NCBI GenBank assembly: GCA_002897995.1
Contig: BDTT01000117.1
Coordinates: 1 to 54,829 of the forward strand
Origin: a bacterium BMS3Bbin10
Lineage (GTDB): Bacteria; Pseudomonadota; Alphaproteobacteria; Rhizobiales; Methyloligellaceae
Direction of reading: 5' to 3'
DNA length: 54,829 nt
In this document: in pieces, positions 35,993 through 47,178 of the stretch
Layout of the letters: each line of letters starts with the position of its first letter
Numbering within the stretch: the first letter of the stretch is position 1
The notes under the pieces: generated by a model
Databases searched by the model: none
Told to the model about the DNA's origin: nothing
What the model saw: only the letters and a program-made list of their open reading frames with translations
Program-made: the position numbers and the translations under genes

Positions 35993-36925
35993 ATGCCACT
36001 TCGCATCATCTTCATGGGAACGCCCGACTTTGCCGTGCCTTGCCTCTCGGAGCTGATCGGCGCGGGGCACGAAGTCGCCAGCGTTTACACACAGCCGCCG
36101 CGCGCGGCGGGACGGGGGCAGAAGGAACGGCTCTCGCCGGTACATGTTTTCGCGCAGAATACCGGCCTGCCGGTGGTCACGCCGCGCTCGTTGAAGGACG
36201 CAGCCGTGCAGCGTGAGTTTGCCGCGCTCGGGGCGGACGCAGCGGTGGTGGTGGCCTATGGGCTGATTCTCCCCAAACCCGTTCTCGAAGCATCCGGGCA
36301 TGGCTGCCTCAACCTGCATGGCTCACTGCTGCCGCGCTGGCGCGGGGCCGCTCCCATCCAGCGCGCCATCATGGCCGGCGACACCGAGACCGGCGTCATG
36401 GTGATGCGCATGGACGAAGGGCTGGATACGGGGCCGGTATGTCTGGCCGAGCGGGTTGCCATCGGCGCGAATGAAACCGCGGGCGAGCTGCACGACACTC
36501 TGGCGCGCGCCGGCGCGGATTTGATGGTGCGGGCGCTGGCGGCGCTGGAACGCGGCAGCCTTGTTTGCACACGGCAGGCGCGCGAGGGCGTCACCTACGC
36601 CTCCAAGATCGAGAAGAACGAAACCCGCATTCGCTGGGACCGCCCGGCTGCGCAAGTGCACAATCATATACGCGCGCTTTCGCCCTTTCCCGGCGCCTGG
36701 TTCGAGCTCGAGACAAACGGCGGGACCGAGCGCGTCAAGGTGCTGCGCTCGGCCATTGGCGCGGGCGAAGGCGTGCCCGGCGAAGTGCTGGACGAACAGC
36801 TGACGATTGCCTGCGCGAAAGGGGCTGTTCGCCTCACCCGCCTTCAGCGCGCCGGCAGGAAGCCGATGGGCGGGCGGGAATTCCTGCGCGGGCAGGCCAT
36901 TGCGCCGGGAACGCGTCTGGAGTGA
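35993..36925 (+). CDS. fmt: Methionyl-tRNA formyltransferase
   Basis: This 310-residue enzyme formylates initiator Met-tRNA using 10-formyl-tetrahydrofolate. N-terminus [13 protein letters not shown]. The catalytic Asn/His are in [20 protein letters not shown] (about residues 105-124), and the Asp is in [10 protein letters not shown]. The C-terminal OB-fold follows. Its stop overlaps the start of the acetyltransferase gene (GTGA). Confidence 0.96.
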   Translation: MPLRIIFMGTPDFAVPCLSELIGAGHEVASVYTQPPRAAGRGQKERLSPVHVFAQNTGLPVVTPRSLKDAAVQREFAALGADAAVVVAYGLILPKPVLEASGHGCLNLHGSLLPRWRGAAPIQRAIMAGDTETGVMVMRMDEGLDTGPVCLAERVAIGANETAGELHDTLARAGADLMVRALAALERGSLVCTRQAREGVTYASKIEKNETRIRWDRPAAQVHNHIRALSPFPGAWFELETNGGTERVKVLRSAIGAGEGVPGEVLDEQLTIACAKGAVRLTRLQRAGRKPMGGREFLRGQAIAPGTRLE

Positions 36926-37422
36926 TTGAAATCCGCGAACAGCGCGCCGGCGACCAGGAGGACGCCGATGGCGTCATCCGGGCGGCTTTCGGGCAGGAGG
37001 ACGAAGTCGCGCTGGTCGCCGCCCTGAAAAAGAATAGCGAGCTGCTTTTGTCGCTGATAGCCGAGGCCGATGGGCGCATCGCGGGACATATCGGCTTTGC
37101 GCGAGGGTGGGTTCAATCGGAAGGCGGGCGCACCGCGTTCGCCTGGCTCGTGCCGCTTTCCGTCACGCCTGACCATCAGAAGCGGGGTATCGGAACGGCG
37201 CTGGTGAATGCCGGGCTCGAGCGATGCCGCGAGAAGGGTTTCGCCCATGCCATCGTCGTCGGCGACCCGGCCTATTACGGCCGTTTCGGTTTCACCGGCG
37301 AGGGGGCGGAAGATCTGGTATCGCGCTGGTCCGGCGCGTTGCTGGCGGCCCCGCTTTCGCAAACCCCGGCCAGACTGCGCGGGCGCGTCATCGAACCGGC
37401 AGCCTTTGAGGGGCTTGAGTAG
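36922..37422 (+). CDS. GNAT family N-acetyltransferase
   Basis: 166 residues from GTG 36922, which overlaps the fmt stop. The longer upstream frame is inside fmt and rejected. The acetyl-CoA-binding motif A is [20 protein letters not shown] (about residues 80-99), followed by [17 protein letters not shown] as in YhbS-type acetyltransferases. The substrate is unknown. It is translationally coupled to fmt. Confidence 0.85.
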   Translation: MIEIREQRAGDQEDADGVIRAAFGQEDEVALVAALKKNSELLLSLIAEADGRIAGHIGFARGWVQSEGGRTAFAWLVPLSVTPDHQKRGIGTALVNAGLERCREKGFAHAIVVGDPAYYGRFGFTGEGAEDLVSRWSGALLAAPLSQTPARLRGRVIEPAAFEGLE

Positions 37423-37667
37423 GGCGTCTTGAGAACAGGCGGGTATTGCGTTCGGGCCTGTCCTGTCCCCCGGCCTTGATCCCGCTGGCCCCGGCGCTTG
37501 CCTTTTCGCAGAAAATCATAGTGATTAAAGCAGGCCCGTCCGAATCTCCGGGGCCGCTTGCCGGAGTATGCTGCGACACTGTATGTGCTGCGCCGGGCGG
37601 GAGGCTGGGCTAACCTTTCGCCGTGCGAGCGGCGATATTTTCCAACCATGACGGTGTGAGAAGAACG

Positions 37668-38219
37668 ATGCGCGTCCAGACAAAACCGATTTCCGAATAT
37701 CCCTTGTTCATCCGGGCGTTTTTCTGGAAGCAGAAGCGCACTTACGGCAAGGTTCTGGTGCCGGGGATGCTCTGGGGGCGCTCGCCATTCGTATTCTCGA
37801 CCCTGGCGCTTCTGTATGGCGCCTTCAACCGGAAGAAATCACCCCTGGAGCCGGCGCTTCGCTCCTTGTTGACGGTTCGCGTCTCCCAGATCAATCACTG
37901 CGCATTCTGCGTCGACATCAATTCCTCGACCCTGCTCAAGCACGGCGTCTCCATGGACAAGGTCAATGCGCTTAATGATTGGCGCAACAGCGATCTGTAT
38001 GATGAGCTCGAACGCGACGCGCTCGACTATGCCGAGGCCATGACCCTGTCTGACAGGGAGGTGAATGATGCGCATATCGACCGGCTCAGACGCCATCTCG
38101 GCGATGACGCACTGGTCGAGCTGACGGGCCTGATTGCTTTTCAGAACATGTCGAGCAAGTTCAACAGCGCGCTCGATGTGCCGCCGCAGGGGTTTTGCCA
38201 GATACCTGCAAAGAAGTAA
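37668..38219 (+). CDS. Carboxymuconolactone decarboxylase/AhpD-like family protein
   Basis: 183 residues from ATG 37668. The AhpD core holds the redox pair C-A-F-C in [12 protein letters not shown] (about residues 75-90), followed by the helical stretch [16 protein letters not shown]. Such proteins act as alkylhydroperoxidase partners or in aromatic catabolism. Substrate unknown. A 245-bp gap upstream (37423-37667) shows no gene or strong signal. Confidence 0.82.
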   Translation: MRVQTKPISEYPLFIRAFFWKQKRTYGKVLVPGMLWGRSPFVFSTLALLYGAFNRKKSPLEPALRSLLTVRVSQINHCAFCVDINSSTLLKHGVSMDKVNALNDWRNSDLYDELERDALDYAEAMTLSDREVNDAHIDRLRRHLGDDALVELTGLIAFQNMSSKFNSALDVPPQGFCQIPAKK

Positions 38220-38230
38220 GTTGCGGCTCC

Positions 38231-38968
38231 ATGCCCCGTTACCGCATTACAATCGAATATGACGGCACGCCTTTTGTGGGCTGGCAGGTTCAGGACAACG
38301 GCCCCTCGGTTCAGGGGCGGCTGGCGCAGGCCATTGAAGCATTTTGCGGCGAGCATGTGATCCCCGGCGGCGCCGGGCGCACCGACGCGGGCGTTCATGC
38401 GCTGGGACAGGTGGCGCATTTCGATCTGGAGAAAGACTGGCCCGCCGATACCGTGCGCGACGCGCTCAACGCCCATTTGCGCCCCGACCCGATTGCGGTG
38501 CTCGCATGCGAAGTGGCGGCGCCGGATTTCGACGCCCGCTTTTCGGCCGCGAGGCGCGAGTATCTCTACCGGCTATGCGACCGGCGCGCGCCGCTGGCGC
38601 TGGACGCGGACCGGGTTTGGCTGGTTCACAAAACACTTGACGCCGGCGCCATGCATGACGCGGCGCAGGCGCTCGCGGGGAGCCACGACTTCACCACGTT
38701 CCGCTCCGTCAATTGCCAGGCCAGGTCGCCGGTGAAGACGCTGGACGCGCTCGCTGTGTCGCGCGTGGGAGCGGAGGTTCATATCACCGCGCGGGCGCGG
38801 TCCTTCCTGCACTCCCAGATGCGCTCCATTGCCGGAACGTTAAAGAAGGTTGGGGAGGGCAAGTGGCGCGCGCGCGATGTGGAGGCGGCGCTGAAAGCAA
38901 AAGACCGCGCGGCATGCGCCGCAATCGCGCCGCCGCATGGCCTGTATCTGGTGAAGGTCACATATTGA
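38231..38968 (+). CDS. truA: tRNA pseudouridine(38-40) synthase TruA
   Basis: 245 residues from ATG 38231. N-terminus [18 protein letters not shown], catalytic Asp in [17 protein letters not shown] (about residues 45-61), and a C-terminal [19 protein letters not shown]. It modifies uridines in the tRNA anticodon arm. Its position near fmt and dapE is usual in this class. Confidence 0.96.
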   Translation: MPRYRITIEYDGTPFVGWQVQDNGPSVQGRLAQAIEAFCGEHVIPGGAGRTDAGVHALGQVAHFDLEKDWPADTVRDALNAHLRPDPIAVLACEVAAPDFDARFSAARREYLYRLCDRRAPLALDADRVWLVHKTLDAGAMHDAAQALAGSHDFTTFRSVNCQARSPVKTLDALAVSRVGAEVHITARARSFLHSQMRSIAGTLKKVGEGKWRARDVEAALKAKDRAACAAIAPPHGLYLVKVTY

Positions 38969-39002
38969 GAGGCCCTGGCCGGGCAGCGGCTGCTCTTAGC
39001 GT

Positions 39003-39023
39003 GGTTCCGTCTTTGACGGAACC
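39003..39023. terminator. Perfect hairpin between convergent truA and exported-protein gene
   Basis: GGTTCCGTC-TTT-GACGGAACC, a 9-bp perfect stem with a 3-base loop, lies 34 bp after the truA stop and is followed by a T-rich stretch (GATTTTTTCG) about 10 bp later. A second inverted repeat, ACCGTTTC/GAAACGGT at 39114-39140, sits at the 3' end of the reverse-strand gene. Confidence 0.55.
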
Positions 39024-39140
39024 GCTCCAGATTTTTTCGCTCACGACCTGTCCGCGCTTCGCGCGGGTCTGCGCGGGCGCGGCGCATAAGCGCCGGGCCG
39101 CAGTCGCGGCCTTACCGTTTCCGTTAAGAACAGAAACGGT

Positions 39141-39545
39141 CTAGCGCTTGCTCAGTTTCAGGAAGCCCTTGCCCTTTTTGCTGCTCACCCTGACGGTTTG
39201 GCGTGTGCCGCTGATGGAGATGTTGACCTTGCCCGACACGGCGTATTGGTCGGAGTACAGGCTGCCGGAATATCTGCCCGACTTGAGTTTCACGACACGG
39301 CCCGACTGAGCAAATGTACCTGCGGTCGTCGCGCAGGTCGCGTTTAGCACGAAAGTCCTTCCCTTGCTGTCACCCTTTTCGTAACTGACCCTGCAGCTGA
39401 CGGGTTCGACCTGGCCGGAGGGGATCAGAGTCACCGAGCCCCGCCCGCTCCAGGACCCCAGGATCGATTGCGCGGATGCGACGCTCGCCATTGCCGGCAT
39501 ACCAAGGGCCAGGGCCAGCATTGCCGCGGGAATGATCCTCATCAA
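39141..39545 (-). CDS. Small exported protein of unknown function
   Basis: 134 residues with a clear signal peptide (MMRIIPAAMLALALGMPAMA then SVASAQ; cleavage near residue 26). The mature part starts SILGSWSGRGSVTLIPSG, and holds one likely disulphide pair (SCRVSYEKG and NATCATTAG). It has many short beta strands and ends basic (RVSSKKGKGFLKLSKR). No family recognised; it is probably a periplasmic beta-rich protein. Confidence 0.7.
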   Translation of the reverse strand: MMRIIPAAMLALALGMPAMASVASAQSILGSWSGRGSVTLIPSGQVEPVSCRVSYEKGDSKGRTFVLNATCATTAGTFAQSGRVVKLKSGRYSGSLYSDQYAVSGKVNISISGTRQTVRVSSKKGKGFLKLSKR

Positions 39546-39684
39546 TTGTCTCCTTGTCCGTCCGAACCCTCCGCCGCGCCTTGAAGCGCGGCGAATCCCT
39601 AACTATCATTTGCGGCCATTTTCCGAAAGATACCGCAGATTGGTCCAAGCAAATCCTATCAGTCGAGTGTTACCAAAATGCGAT

Positions 39685-40863
39685 TCATGTTCCGGTCGTC
39701 GCGAACGCCGCGAAATAGCGTTCGACAAAGGCCCGGTAAATCCGCGTCAGGGCCTCCAGATCGCCCACCTCAATGCGTTCATCCACCTGATGAATGGTTT
39801 GATTTACAAGACCGAACTCAATGACCGGGCAGTAGTCCTTTACAAAACGCGCATCCGATGTCCCGCCCCCGGTCGACATCTGCGGCGTTTGCCCTGTCTC
39901 GTCCTGCACCGCGCCGACCATGTGATCGATCAGAGGACCAGGCTCGGCGATAAAGCAGGGGCTGGCCGGTAAGAAGTCTATTTGGTGACTCAAGCCGCTG
40001 CCTTCAAGGGCGGTTCCGGCCTTTCGGGTCAGTATTTCCTTCAGGTGATCGGCGCTGTGGTTGCTATTGAAACGGATATTGAAACTGGCCGAAATGCGCG
40101 CCGGGATCACATTTGTCGCCGGGTTGCCGGTGTCGATCGCGGCTATCTGCAGGTCCGACGGCGAGAAATGGGGCGCGCCATCGTCCAGCGGCTCGGCCAG
40201 GAACGCGCCCAGCACGCCAAGCATGCCCGGCACCGGATTGTTGGCCAGATGCGGATAGGCCGTGTGCCCCTGCACGCCGGTCACGGTTACGTGTCCGCTC
40301 AGGCTCCCGCGCCGGCCGACGCGAACGGTATCGCCAATCCTTTGCGAACTGCTTGGTTCACCGACCAGGCAATGGTCCGGCGTGTGGCCGCCCGCCGCCA
40401 TCCATTCCAGCACTTTTCTGGTGCCGTTGATTGCCGGGCCTTCCTCGTCGCCGGTGATGAGGAAGCTGACGGAACCGGGCGGATCGCCCTTAACGCCATC
40501 CAGATAGCCGCATATGGCGGCCACGAAGCAGGCGATATTGCCTTTCATGTCCGCCGCGCCGCGCCCATAGAGCCAGCCGTCAACGACTTGCCCGCCGAAG
40601 GGCGGGTGGCTCCATGCCGCGTCGTCGCCCGGCGGCACCACGTCCGTATGGCCCGCGAAACACAGATGCGGCGCGCCTGTGCCGATGCGCGCGAACAGAT
40701 TGTCCACGCCGGGTGTGTCTTTATCGGAAAAGGGCAGGCGGTGGCAGGTGAAACCTTCCGCCTCCAGCAGCCCTTGCAAGAGGTCGAGCGCGCCGCCTTC
40801 CTGCGGTGTCACGGAAGGGCAGCGAATCAGGGCTTGCGCAATTTCCAGAGGTGTCGCGGCCAT
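39685..40863 (-). CDS. dapE: Succinyl-diaminopimelate desuccinylase
   Basis: This 392-residue M20 zinc peptidase of the lysine/meso-DAP pathway shows LCFAGHTDVVPPGD (metal His and catalytic Asp), YGRGAADMKGN (bridging Asp), TGDEEGPAINGT (catalytic Glu) and a C-terminal metal His. It begins 5 bp after the dapD stop, so the two lysine genes form an operon. Confidence 0.96.
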   Translation of the reverse strand: MAATPLEIAQALIRCPSVTPQEGGALDLLQGLLEAEGFTCHRLPFSDKDTPGVDNLFARIGTGAPHLCFAGHTDVVPPGDDAAWSHPPFGGQVVDGWLYGRGAADMKGNIACFVAAICGYLDGVKGDPPGSVSFLITGDEEGPAINGTRKVLEWMAAGGHTPDHCLVGEPSSSQRIGDTVRVGRRGSLSGHVTVTGVQGHTAYPHLANNPVPGMLGVLGAFLAEPLDDGAPHFSPSDLQIAAIDTGNPATNVIPARISASFNIRFNSNHSADHLKEILTRKAGTALEGSGLSHQIDFLPASPCFIAEPGPLIDHMVGAVQDETGQTPQMSTGGGTSDARFVKDYCPVIEFGLVNQTIHQVDERIEVGDLEALTRIYRAFVERYFAAFATTGT

Positions 40864-40868
40864 GAAAA

Positions 40869-41711
<843 letters not shown>

Positions 41712-41781
41712 GGGAATTCCTGCCTGACGCAAATCATGGGTGCTTTCTCGCCGGACTTTCTGCGGCGCGAGGGCAGGCTTG

Positions 41782-42495
41782 TCAATGCGGGTCGCCGTTT
41801 GCGCCGGCGGCGATCGCGCCATGAATCCGCCTGAGAAACTCCAGCAGATCCTGCGTCATGTGATGCACATGTACCGGCGGTTCGACCCATTCCTTGATCC
41901 GGCGCTGAACCGGGTGGTCGTAATATTCCGAATGCACCAGCACGGTCGCCATGCCGAGCGCGTGGGGGGCTTCCAGATTATGCGGCATGTCCTCGAACAT
42001 GGCCGCTTCATGGGCTGTTACTTTATGCGCTTCAAGAAACTTGTCATAGGCGGACGCGTCCGGCTTGGGCACGAAGCCGGCGTCGCCGATATCGAACACG
42101 CCGTCGAATTTGTCGAGCACACCGAGCTGCCCGGCGACATTTTCCGCATGGGCCTGGGAGCCATTGGTGAAGATGTATTTCTTCCCCGGCAACTCCTCGA
42201 TGGCCTGGCCGAGTTCAGGCGAGGGTTGCAGCATCGACACATCGATGTCGTGCACATAGTCGAGGAATTTTTCCGGTTTCAGGCCGTGCTCCGCCATCAG
42301 CCCGGCGAGCGTCGTCCCGTAAGCCACATAGTAGGATTTCTGGATTTTCCGCGCTTCGTCAAAGGGCAACTCCAGATAGTTCGAGATGAACTCGCCCATG
42401 CGCTGGTCGATCTGCGCGAACAGATTGCTTTTCGCCGGGTAGAGCGTGTTGTCCAGATCGAAGATCCAGGCGCGTGTATCGAGAAATCTGTCCAC
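41782..42495 (-). CDS. HAD-superfamily hydrolase, pyrimidine 5'-nucleotidase type
   Basis: 237 residues from GTG 42495, only 4 bp after the argB stop. HAD motif I is FDLDNTLYP (residues about 11-19), motif II IFTNGSQ, the lysine is in [14 protein letters not shown], and motif IV is MFEDMPHNL. Such proteins dephosphorylate nucleoside monophosphates or small sugar phosphates. The argB-HAD-dapD order is common in Rhizobiales. Confidence 0.88.
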   Translation of the reverse strand: MDRFLDTRAWIFDLDNTLYPAKSNLFAQIDQRMGEFISNYLELPFDEARKIQKSYYVAYGTTLAGLMAEHGLKPEKFLDYVHDIDVSMLQPSPELGQAIEELPGKKYIFTNGSQAHAENVAGQLGVLDKFDGVFDIGDAGFVPKPDASAYDKFLEAHKVTAHEAAMFEDMPHNLEAPHALGMATVLVHSEYYDHPVQRRIKEWVEPPVHVHHMTQDLLEFLRRIHGAIAAGANGDPH

Positions 42496-42499
42496 CGGC

Positions 42500-43438
42500 T
42501 CACACGCCGGCGCTGTCGTCGTCGGCGCGGTGCAGCAGGGTGCCCGCGCCATGCTCCGTAAAGAGCTCCAGCAGCACCGCATGGGGCGTCTTGCCGTTGA
42601 TGATGACGACCGCCTCGACGCCGTTCCGGACGACGGACATGCAGCTCTCGATTTTCGGGATCATGCCGCCGTCGATCGTTCCGTCCTCGATCAGCGCGGC
42701 GGCGTCTTTCACGGTCAGTGCCGGGACAAGTTTGCCGTTTGCGTCGAGCACGCCTTCGACGTCGGTCAGCAGAAGCAGCCGTTTGGCCTGCATCCGGGCC
42801 GCCAGCGCTCCGGCGAATGTGTCCGCATTGACGTTATAGGTGTTTCCCTCCCGGCTCACGCCAAGCGGGGCGACGACCGGGATAAGGTCGGAGGCGATGA
42901 TGACATCGATGATATGCGGGTCGACTTCCGCCGGCTCGCCGACGAAGCCCAGATCGACCATCTTCATCAGGTCCGAGTCCGGGTCGGGGATCTGTTTCTC
43001 CAGCTTGCGCACGGTCATCAGGCCGGCGTCTTTTCCCGAAATGCCGACCGCCTTGCCGCCCTGGGCGTTGATGGCGGCGACGATTCTTTTATTGATGGAG
43101 CCGGCCAGCACCATCTCGACCACGTCCATGGTGTCCTGGTCGGTGACGCGCAGGCCGCCCTTGAACTCCGACTTGATGCCGAGCTTGTCCAGCAGCGCGC
43201 CGATCTGCGGGCCGCCGCCATGAACCACCACCGGGTTTACGCCCGACTGCTTCAGCAGCACGATGTCGCGCGCGAAACTCGTGGCAAGGTCCGCGTCGCC
43301 CATGGCGTTGCCGCCATATTTCACCACCACGGTCGCCCCGTCATAGCGCTGCATGAAGGGCAGGGCCTTGGACAGGATCGCCGCTTCGGGCGGTGTCGCG
43401 CCGGCGGGCTCTGGCGTTTTTGCGTTGTCTTTGGGCAT
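42500..43438 (-). CDS. argB: Acetylglutamate kinase
   Basis: About 312 residues from ATG 43438 (the TTG at 43447 is a weaker start). It has [12 protein letters not shown] at about residues 38-49, VHGGGPQIG and the C-terminal DGGMIPKI. The enzyme phosphorylates N-acetylglutamate in arginine synthesis and is usually arginine-inhibited. Next downstream on the same strand is the HAD gene. Confidence 0.96.
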   Translation of the reverse strand: MPKDNAKTPEPAGATPPEAAILSKALPFMQRYDGATVVVKYGGNAMGDADLATSFARDIVLLKQSGVNPVVVHGGGPQIGALLDKLGIKSEFKGGLRVTDQDTMDVVEMVLAGSINKRIVAAINAQGGKAVGISGKDAGLMTVRKLEKQIPDPDSDLMKMVDLGFVGEPAEVDPHIIDVIIASDLIPVVAPLGVSREGNTYNVNADTFAGALAARMQAKRLLLLTDVEGVLDANGKLVPALTVKDAAALIEDGTIDGGMIPKIESCMSVVRNGVEAVVIINGKTPHAVLLELFTEHGAGTLLHRADDDSAGV

Positions 43439-43560
43439 GGCTCTCAAATCCTCGCTGCCCGTTATAGCGAATTGGCGCGCGGCGACAATCTCTAGTCGCG
43501 CAATATGGGTAACCAGCGGGCGTGTATGGCAGCCGGCAAAGATCGCTGAATGACGGCTGA

Positions 43561-43770
43561 CTTCCCCTCCCCCTCGCGGGGAGGGGTTAGGGGTGGGGGG
43601 TCAGAGAAAAACAGGACCACCGTTTCACCCCACCCTTTGTCCCTCCCCGTCAAGGGGAGGGAAAGTGTTTCCGTTAGGTCAAGCGGCCGGGGCGGGTGAG
43701 GGGGCGCGGGCGTTGAATAACTGGCCTCAGACCCCCCTCACCCCAGCCCTCTCCCCGCAGGGGAGAGGGG
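43561..43770. repeat. Cluster of GC-rich palindromic repeats in the engB-argB gap
   Basis: The 333-bp gap 43439-43771 has no gene. It holds three short related palindromes: CTCCCCCTCGCGGGGAGGG (about 43567-43586), CCCTCCCCGTCAAGGGGAGGG (about 43640-43660) and CTCTCCCCGCAGGGGAGAGG (about 43750-43769). Each is flanked by a G/C-only arm (GGTTAGGGGTGGGG, CCCCACCC, CCCCTCACCCC). They look like dispersed REP-type elements. The rest of the gap shows no feature. Confidence 0.65.
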
Positions 43771-43771
43771 A

Positions 43772-44416
43772 TCATTCCCGCATCAGGGTCAGGATTGCCG
43801 CGCGCAGCTCCGGCAGCCCCGCTCCCTTGCGGGCGGACGTGGCGATGATCTGCGGATAGGCGGCCGGGTGTTTCGACAGCTCTTTCGCGGTGCGCTCAAT
43901 CACCTTTTCTAGCTCGCCCGCCTTCACCTTGTCGCTCTTGGTCAGGACGCCCTGATAGGACACCGCCGATGCGTCCATCAGCTCCAGCGTCGGCTTGTCG
44001 CTTTCTTTCAGGCCGTGGCGCGCGTCGATGAGCAGGAACACCCGGCGCAGGCTCGCGCGGCCCTGCAGGTAATTGCGAATGAGCCGGTTCCACCCGGCGA
44101 CTTCCGTTTTCGCGGCGCGCGCATAGCCATAGCCCGGCAGATCGACGAGATAGGCGCGGCCGTCGAGCAGGAAATAATTCACCTCGCGGGTGCGCCCCGG
44201 CGTATTGGACGTGCGCGCCAGCGCCTTGCGTCCGACGAGCGCGTTCAGCAGGCTCGATTTGCCCACATTGGAGCGCCCGGCGAACGCCACCTCGGGCAGC
44301 GTGTCTTCCGGCAATCCGGCCACATTCACGACGCCCTTCATAAAGACGCAGGGGCGGGCGAACAGCGCGTCGGCGGCGTCCAGCGTTTCGGTATCGAATT
44401 GCGCTAACGGGGTCAT
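43772..44416 (-). CDS. engB: Ribosome biogenesis GTP-binding protein YihA/YsxC
   Basis: 214 residues: G1 GRSNVGKSSLLNAL (about residues 47-60), switch TRE, G3 DLPGYGYA, G4 TKSDK. It helps assemble the large ribosomal subunit. It lies 29 bp downstream of yidC on the same strand. Confidence 0.95.
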   Translation of the reverse strand: MTPLAQFDTETLDAADALFARPCVFMKGVVNVAGLPEDTLPEVAFAGRSNVGKSSLLNALVGRKALARTSNTPGRTREVNYFLLDGRAYLVDLPGYGYARAAKTEVAGWNRLIRNYLQGRASLRRVFLLIDARHGLKESDKPTLELMDASAVSYQGVLTKSDKVKAGELEKVIERTAKELSKHPAAYPQIIATSARKGAGLPELRAAILTLMRE

Positions 44417-44445
44417 GGCGGTTCAGCCTGGCGCGTATTTCAGGT

Positions 44446-46305
44446 TCAGGTCTTGCCGCCCGCGTCCTTCTTTTTGCTGAGCCCTATATTCTCGAATATG
44501 GTGATCGGCACGCCCTGACGCTTCATTATGTAGCCCTGCTGCAGGACCGAAAGCGTATTGTTCCAGGCCCAGTAGATGACGAGGCCCGCCGGGAAGGTCG
44601 CCAGCAGGAAGGTGAACATCACCGGCATCCAGGCGAATATCATCGCTTGAATCGGGTCCGGCGGGGCCGGGTTCAGGCGCATCTGCACGAACATCGTAAA
44701 GCCCATGATCAGCGGCCAGATGCCGACCATAAGAAAACCCGGCGGGTCGAAGGGGAGCAGACCGAACAGATTGAAAATGGTGGTGGGGTCGGGCGCGGAA
44801 AGATCCTGGATCCAGCCAAAGAACGGCGCGTGGCGCATCTCGATGGTGACGAACAGCACCTTGTAGAGCGCGAAGAATACCGGAATCTGGACGATGATCG
44901 GCAGGCAGCCGCTCGCCGGGTTCACCTTTTCCTTCTTGTACAACTCCATCAGCGCCTGCTGCTGTCGCGTCTTGTCGTCGGCAAAACGCTCCTTGAAGCG
45001 CTGCATCTCCGGCTGGAGTTTCTTCATCTTGCTCATCGACACATAAGACTTGTTGGCGAGCGGGAACATCACCAGTTTGATGAGAACCGTGACAAGCAGG
45101 ATCGCGACGCCGAAATTGCCCGTGAGCTTGGCGAAAAAGTCGAGAATGAAAAACAGCGGCTTGGTCAGGAAATAAAACCAGCCCCAGTCGATCAGCAAAT
45201 CGAACCGGTCGATCTTGTGCGCCTCGGCATTGGCGTCGACCACATCGACCTCCTTGGCGCCGGCGAACAGAAATCCCTCGACAGACGCCGTGCCGCCGTC
45301 GGGGATTTGTATCGCGGACCCCAGATAGTCGGTCTGGTAGCGTTCCTGCCTGTTGACGACGCTGCCCGTGAACCGGGCCTGATAGAGCGCCTGCTGGTCG
45401 GGCACGATAACCGCGGCCCAGTATTTGTCGGTGATGCCCAGCCAGCCGCCTTTGATATTCTTGAAGCTCGTGACCTTGTCCTCGACCGCGTCATCATAGT
45501 TGATTTCCTGCAATCCATCTTCGCCGAGCACGCCAATCAGGCCTTCATGGAGAATGTAGAAGCTCTCCACCTCTGGTTGGCCGTGCCTGGAAATGAGCGC
45601 ATATGGAAACAGCGTAATCGCGGCGCCGGTTTTGTTCCTGACCTCCTGGACGACCGTAAACATGTAGCTTTCATCCACCGAAATGGTGCGTGTGAAGACA
45701 AGCCCCTCGCCATTGTCCCAGCGCAATGTCACCGGCGACTCCGGTTTCAGGTCGCTCCTCGACATGTTGGTCCACCGCGTATTCCCCCCCGGAAGTTTCA
45801 GCTTGGCCGTGCCATCGCCGACCCAGCCATATTCGGAATAGAAGGGCTTCTCGCTGCCGGAGGGAGAAAAAAGCGTGACAGCCGGGCTATCAGGATTGAC
45901 GGTCTCCCGGTATCTGGTCATCACCAGATCGTCGATGCGCGCGCCGGTGAGGGCAATCGACCCCCTGAGCTTCGGCGTCTCGATGCGCAGGCGCCGCGAT
46001 TCCGCGAGTGCGGATTTCCGGCCCATGCCCGCCGGCACTGGCGCGGCGCCGGGAACCGCCGCGGCGCTGGGCGAGGGCCGGGGCGGCCCGCCGTCCGCGG
46101 CGGGTTTCGGAATGTTCGCCGGGCCCGCCGCCGGGCCCGCCGCCGGGTCCGCCTGCGGCGCCGACGCCGCATTCTGCTGCTCCTGCTGTTGCCTGAGCGC
46201 TTCGCGTTCCTTGGTTTTGGGACCGTTATAAAAAGTCTGCCAGATCAGAAGCACGGCGATCGAGAGTACGATCGCCATAATGAAATTGCGGTTGTTTTCG
46301 TCCAT
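44446..46305 (-). CDS. yidC: Membrane protein insertase YidC
   Basis: 619 residues from ATG 46305. N-terminal helix IMAIVLSIAVLLIWQTFY (about residues 9-26), then a Pro/Ala-rich periplasmic linker (about 45-110) and the periplasmic beta-domain. The C-terminal insertase core has five helices from about residue 350 on, with a positively charged first helix region. It inserts inner-membrane proteins alone or with Sec. It directly follows rnpA with only 32 bp between, so yidD is missing from its usual place. Confidence 0.95.
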   Translation of the reverse strand: MDENNRNFIMAIVLSIAVLLIWQTFYNGPKTKEREALRQQQEQQNAASAPQADPAAGPAAGPANIPKPAADGGPPRPSPSAAAVPGAAPVPAGMGRKSALAESRRLRIETPKLRGSIALTGARIDDLVMTRYRETVNPDSPAVTLFSPSGSEKPFYSEYGWVGDGTAKLKLPGGNTRWTNMSRSDLKPESPVTLRWDNGEGLVFTRTISVDESYMFTVVQEVRNKTGAAITLFPYALISRHGQPEVESFYILHEGLIGVLGEDGLQEINYDDAVEDKVTSFKNIKGGWLGITDKYWAAVIVPDQQALYQARFTGSVVNRQERYQTDYLGSAIQIPDGGTASVEGFLFAGAKEVDVVDANAEAHKIDRFDLLIDWGWFYFLTKPLFFILDFFAKLTGNFGVAILLVTVLIKLVMFPLANKSYVSMSKMKKLQPEMQRFKERFADDKTRQQQALMELYKKEKVNPASGCLPIIVQIPVFFALYKVLFVTIEMRHAPFFGWIQDLSAPDPTTIFNLFGLLPFDPPGFLMVGIWPLIMGFTMFVQMRLNPAPPDPIQAMIFAWMPVMFTFLLATFPAGLVIYWAWNNTLSVLQQGYIMKRQGVPITIFENIGLSKKKDAGGKT

Positions 46306-46337
46306 GCACTTTGCTTCCGCGATGGCGGGCCCGCGTG

Positions 46338-46739
46338 TCAGGCCCTGGCTGATTGCTCCTTGTGAACGCCCTCCAGCGCAATGCACAGGTCCTTTTGAAG
46401 CTGAGTGAAGGACCGCGTCAATGCGCCCTGACGGGCAATCACAACATAGTCATATCCAGGCCGGGCGTGGGCACCTGCCACCAGCCGGGCCGTTTCCTTT
46501 AATCTGCGCCGTGCACGGTTGCGTATCACGGCATTTCCAAGGCGCCTGGTAACGGTGAAGCCGAAGCGTGCGGTATTCTCCTGCGCGCCCGTTTCACCGG
46601 CATTATGCCGCGCCTGCAGCACCAGAGCGGGCGTCCGCCACGCCCGGCCATTGCGAACACGCAAAAACCCCGCCCGCTTCTTCAGTCGGCTCAAGGAGAC
46701 AGGGCGGCCAAGGAGAATGGTGTGTTTGCCGTCTTGCAC
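46338..46739 (-). CDS. rnpA: Ribonuclease P protein component
   Basis: 133 residues from GTG 46739. RNR motif NAVIRNRARRRLKE (about residues 60-73) and the FTVTRRLG segment before it define RnpA. It works with RNase P RNA to trim tRNA 5' ends. It follows rpmH, 23 bp after its stop, the usual order. Confidence 0.92.
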   Translation of the reverse strand: MQDGKHTILLGRPVSLSRLKKRAGFLRVRNGRAWRTPALVLQARHNAGETGAQENTARFGFTVTRRLGNAVIRNRARRRLKETARLVAGAHARPGYDYVVIARQGALTRSFTQLQKDLCIALEGVHKEQSARA

Positions 46740-46762
46740 GGGATCGCTCGCAAAGATCCACT

Positions 46763-46897
46763 TCAGGCCGAGAGGCTCTTGCGGCCCTTGGCCCTGCGGC
46801 GCGAGAGGATTTTCATCCCTCCCTTGGTGGCTTTGCGCGCCCTGAAGCCGTGCCGTCTCTTGCGCACGAGTACGCTTGGTTGATATGTGCGTTTCAC
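46763..46897 (-). CDS. rpmH: 50S ribosomal protein L34
   Basis: 44 residues from a GTG start at 46897 (CGGAG 8 bases upstream). The sequence begins [21 protein letters not shown] and is the full L34. The longer open frame to 46984 is not coding. Confidence 0.97.
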   Translation of the reverse strand: MKRTYQPSVLVRKRRHGFRARKATKGGMKILSRRRAKGRKSLSA

Positions 46898-47000
46898 GCC
46901 TAAACTCCGTGTCGCCGTCGCGAATGCGGGCCGCGGAACATCAGTTCGGGCGGCAGCCGTTCCACGGGCGTCAAAAAAAGACAATCGAGGAATTGCGCCG

Positions 47001-47029
47001 CTTATACGTTTGGGGTGATCTCAAGTCAA
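47001..47029 (-). promoter_or_regulatory. rpmH-rnpA-yidC-engB operon promoter
   Basis: On the reverse strand, TTGACT (47029-47024) and TATAAG (47006-47001) are separated by exactly 17 bases, close to the sigma-70 consensus. The expected start is near 46994, about 100 bp before the L34 start codon. Confidence 0.75.
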
Positions 47030-47178
47030 TTGATCCTAGGATATGATCCTGGTTTGTATGTGCACGGTCTAATTCACATATTCTGACAACCCATCACGAA
47101 GCATTGATGTCTGGCTGCCTTGTCGAAGCCGCTCCTGTATCTTGTATTGATGGAAAACCGACAGAGGATGATGACGTT

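Noticed and set aside
43561-43770. Terminator function for the GC-rich palindromes
   Set aside because: No T-runs follow the stems; they look like dispersed repeat elements.
44647-46365. Forward frame (572 codons) opposite yidC
   Set aside because: Antisense shadow of yidC; no family features.
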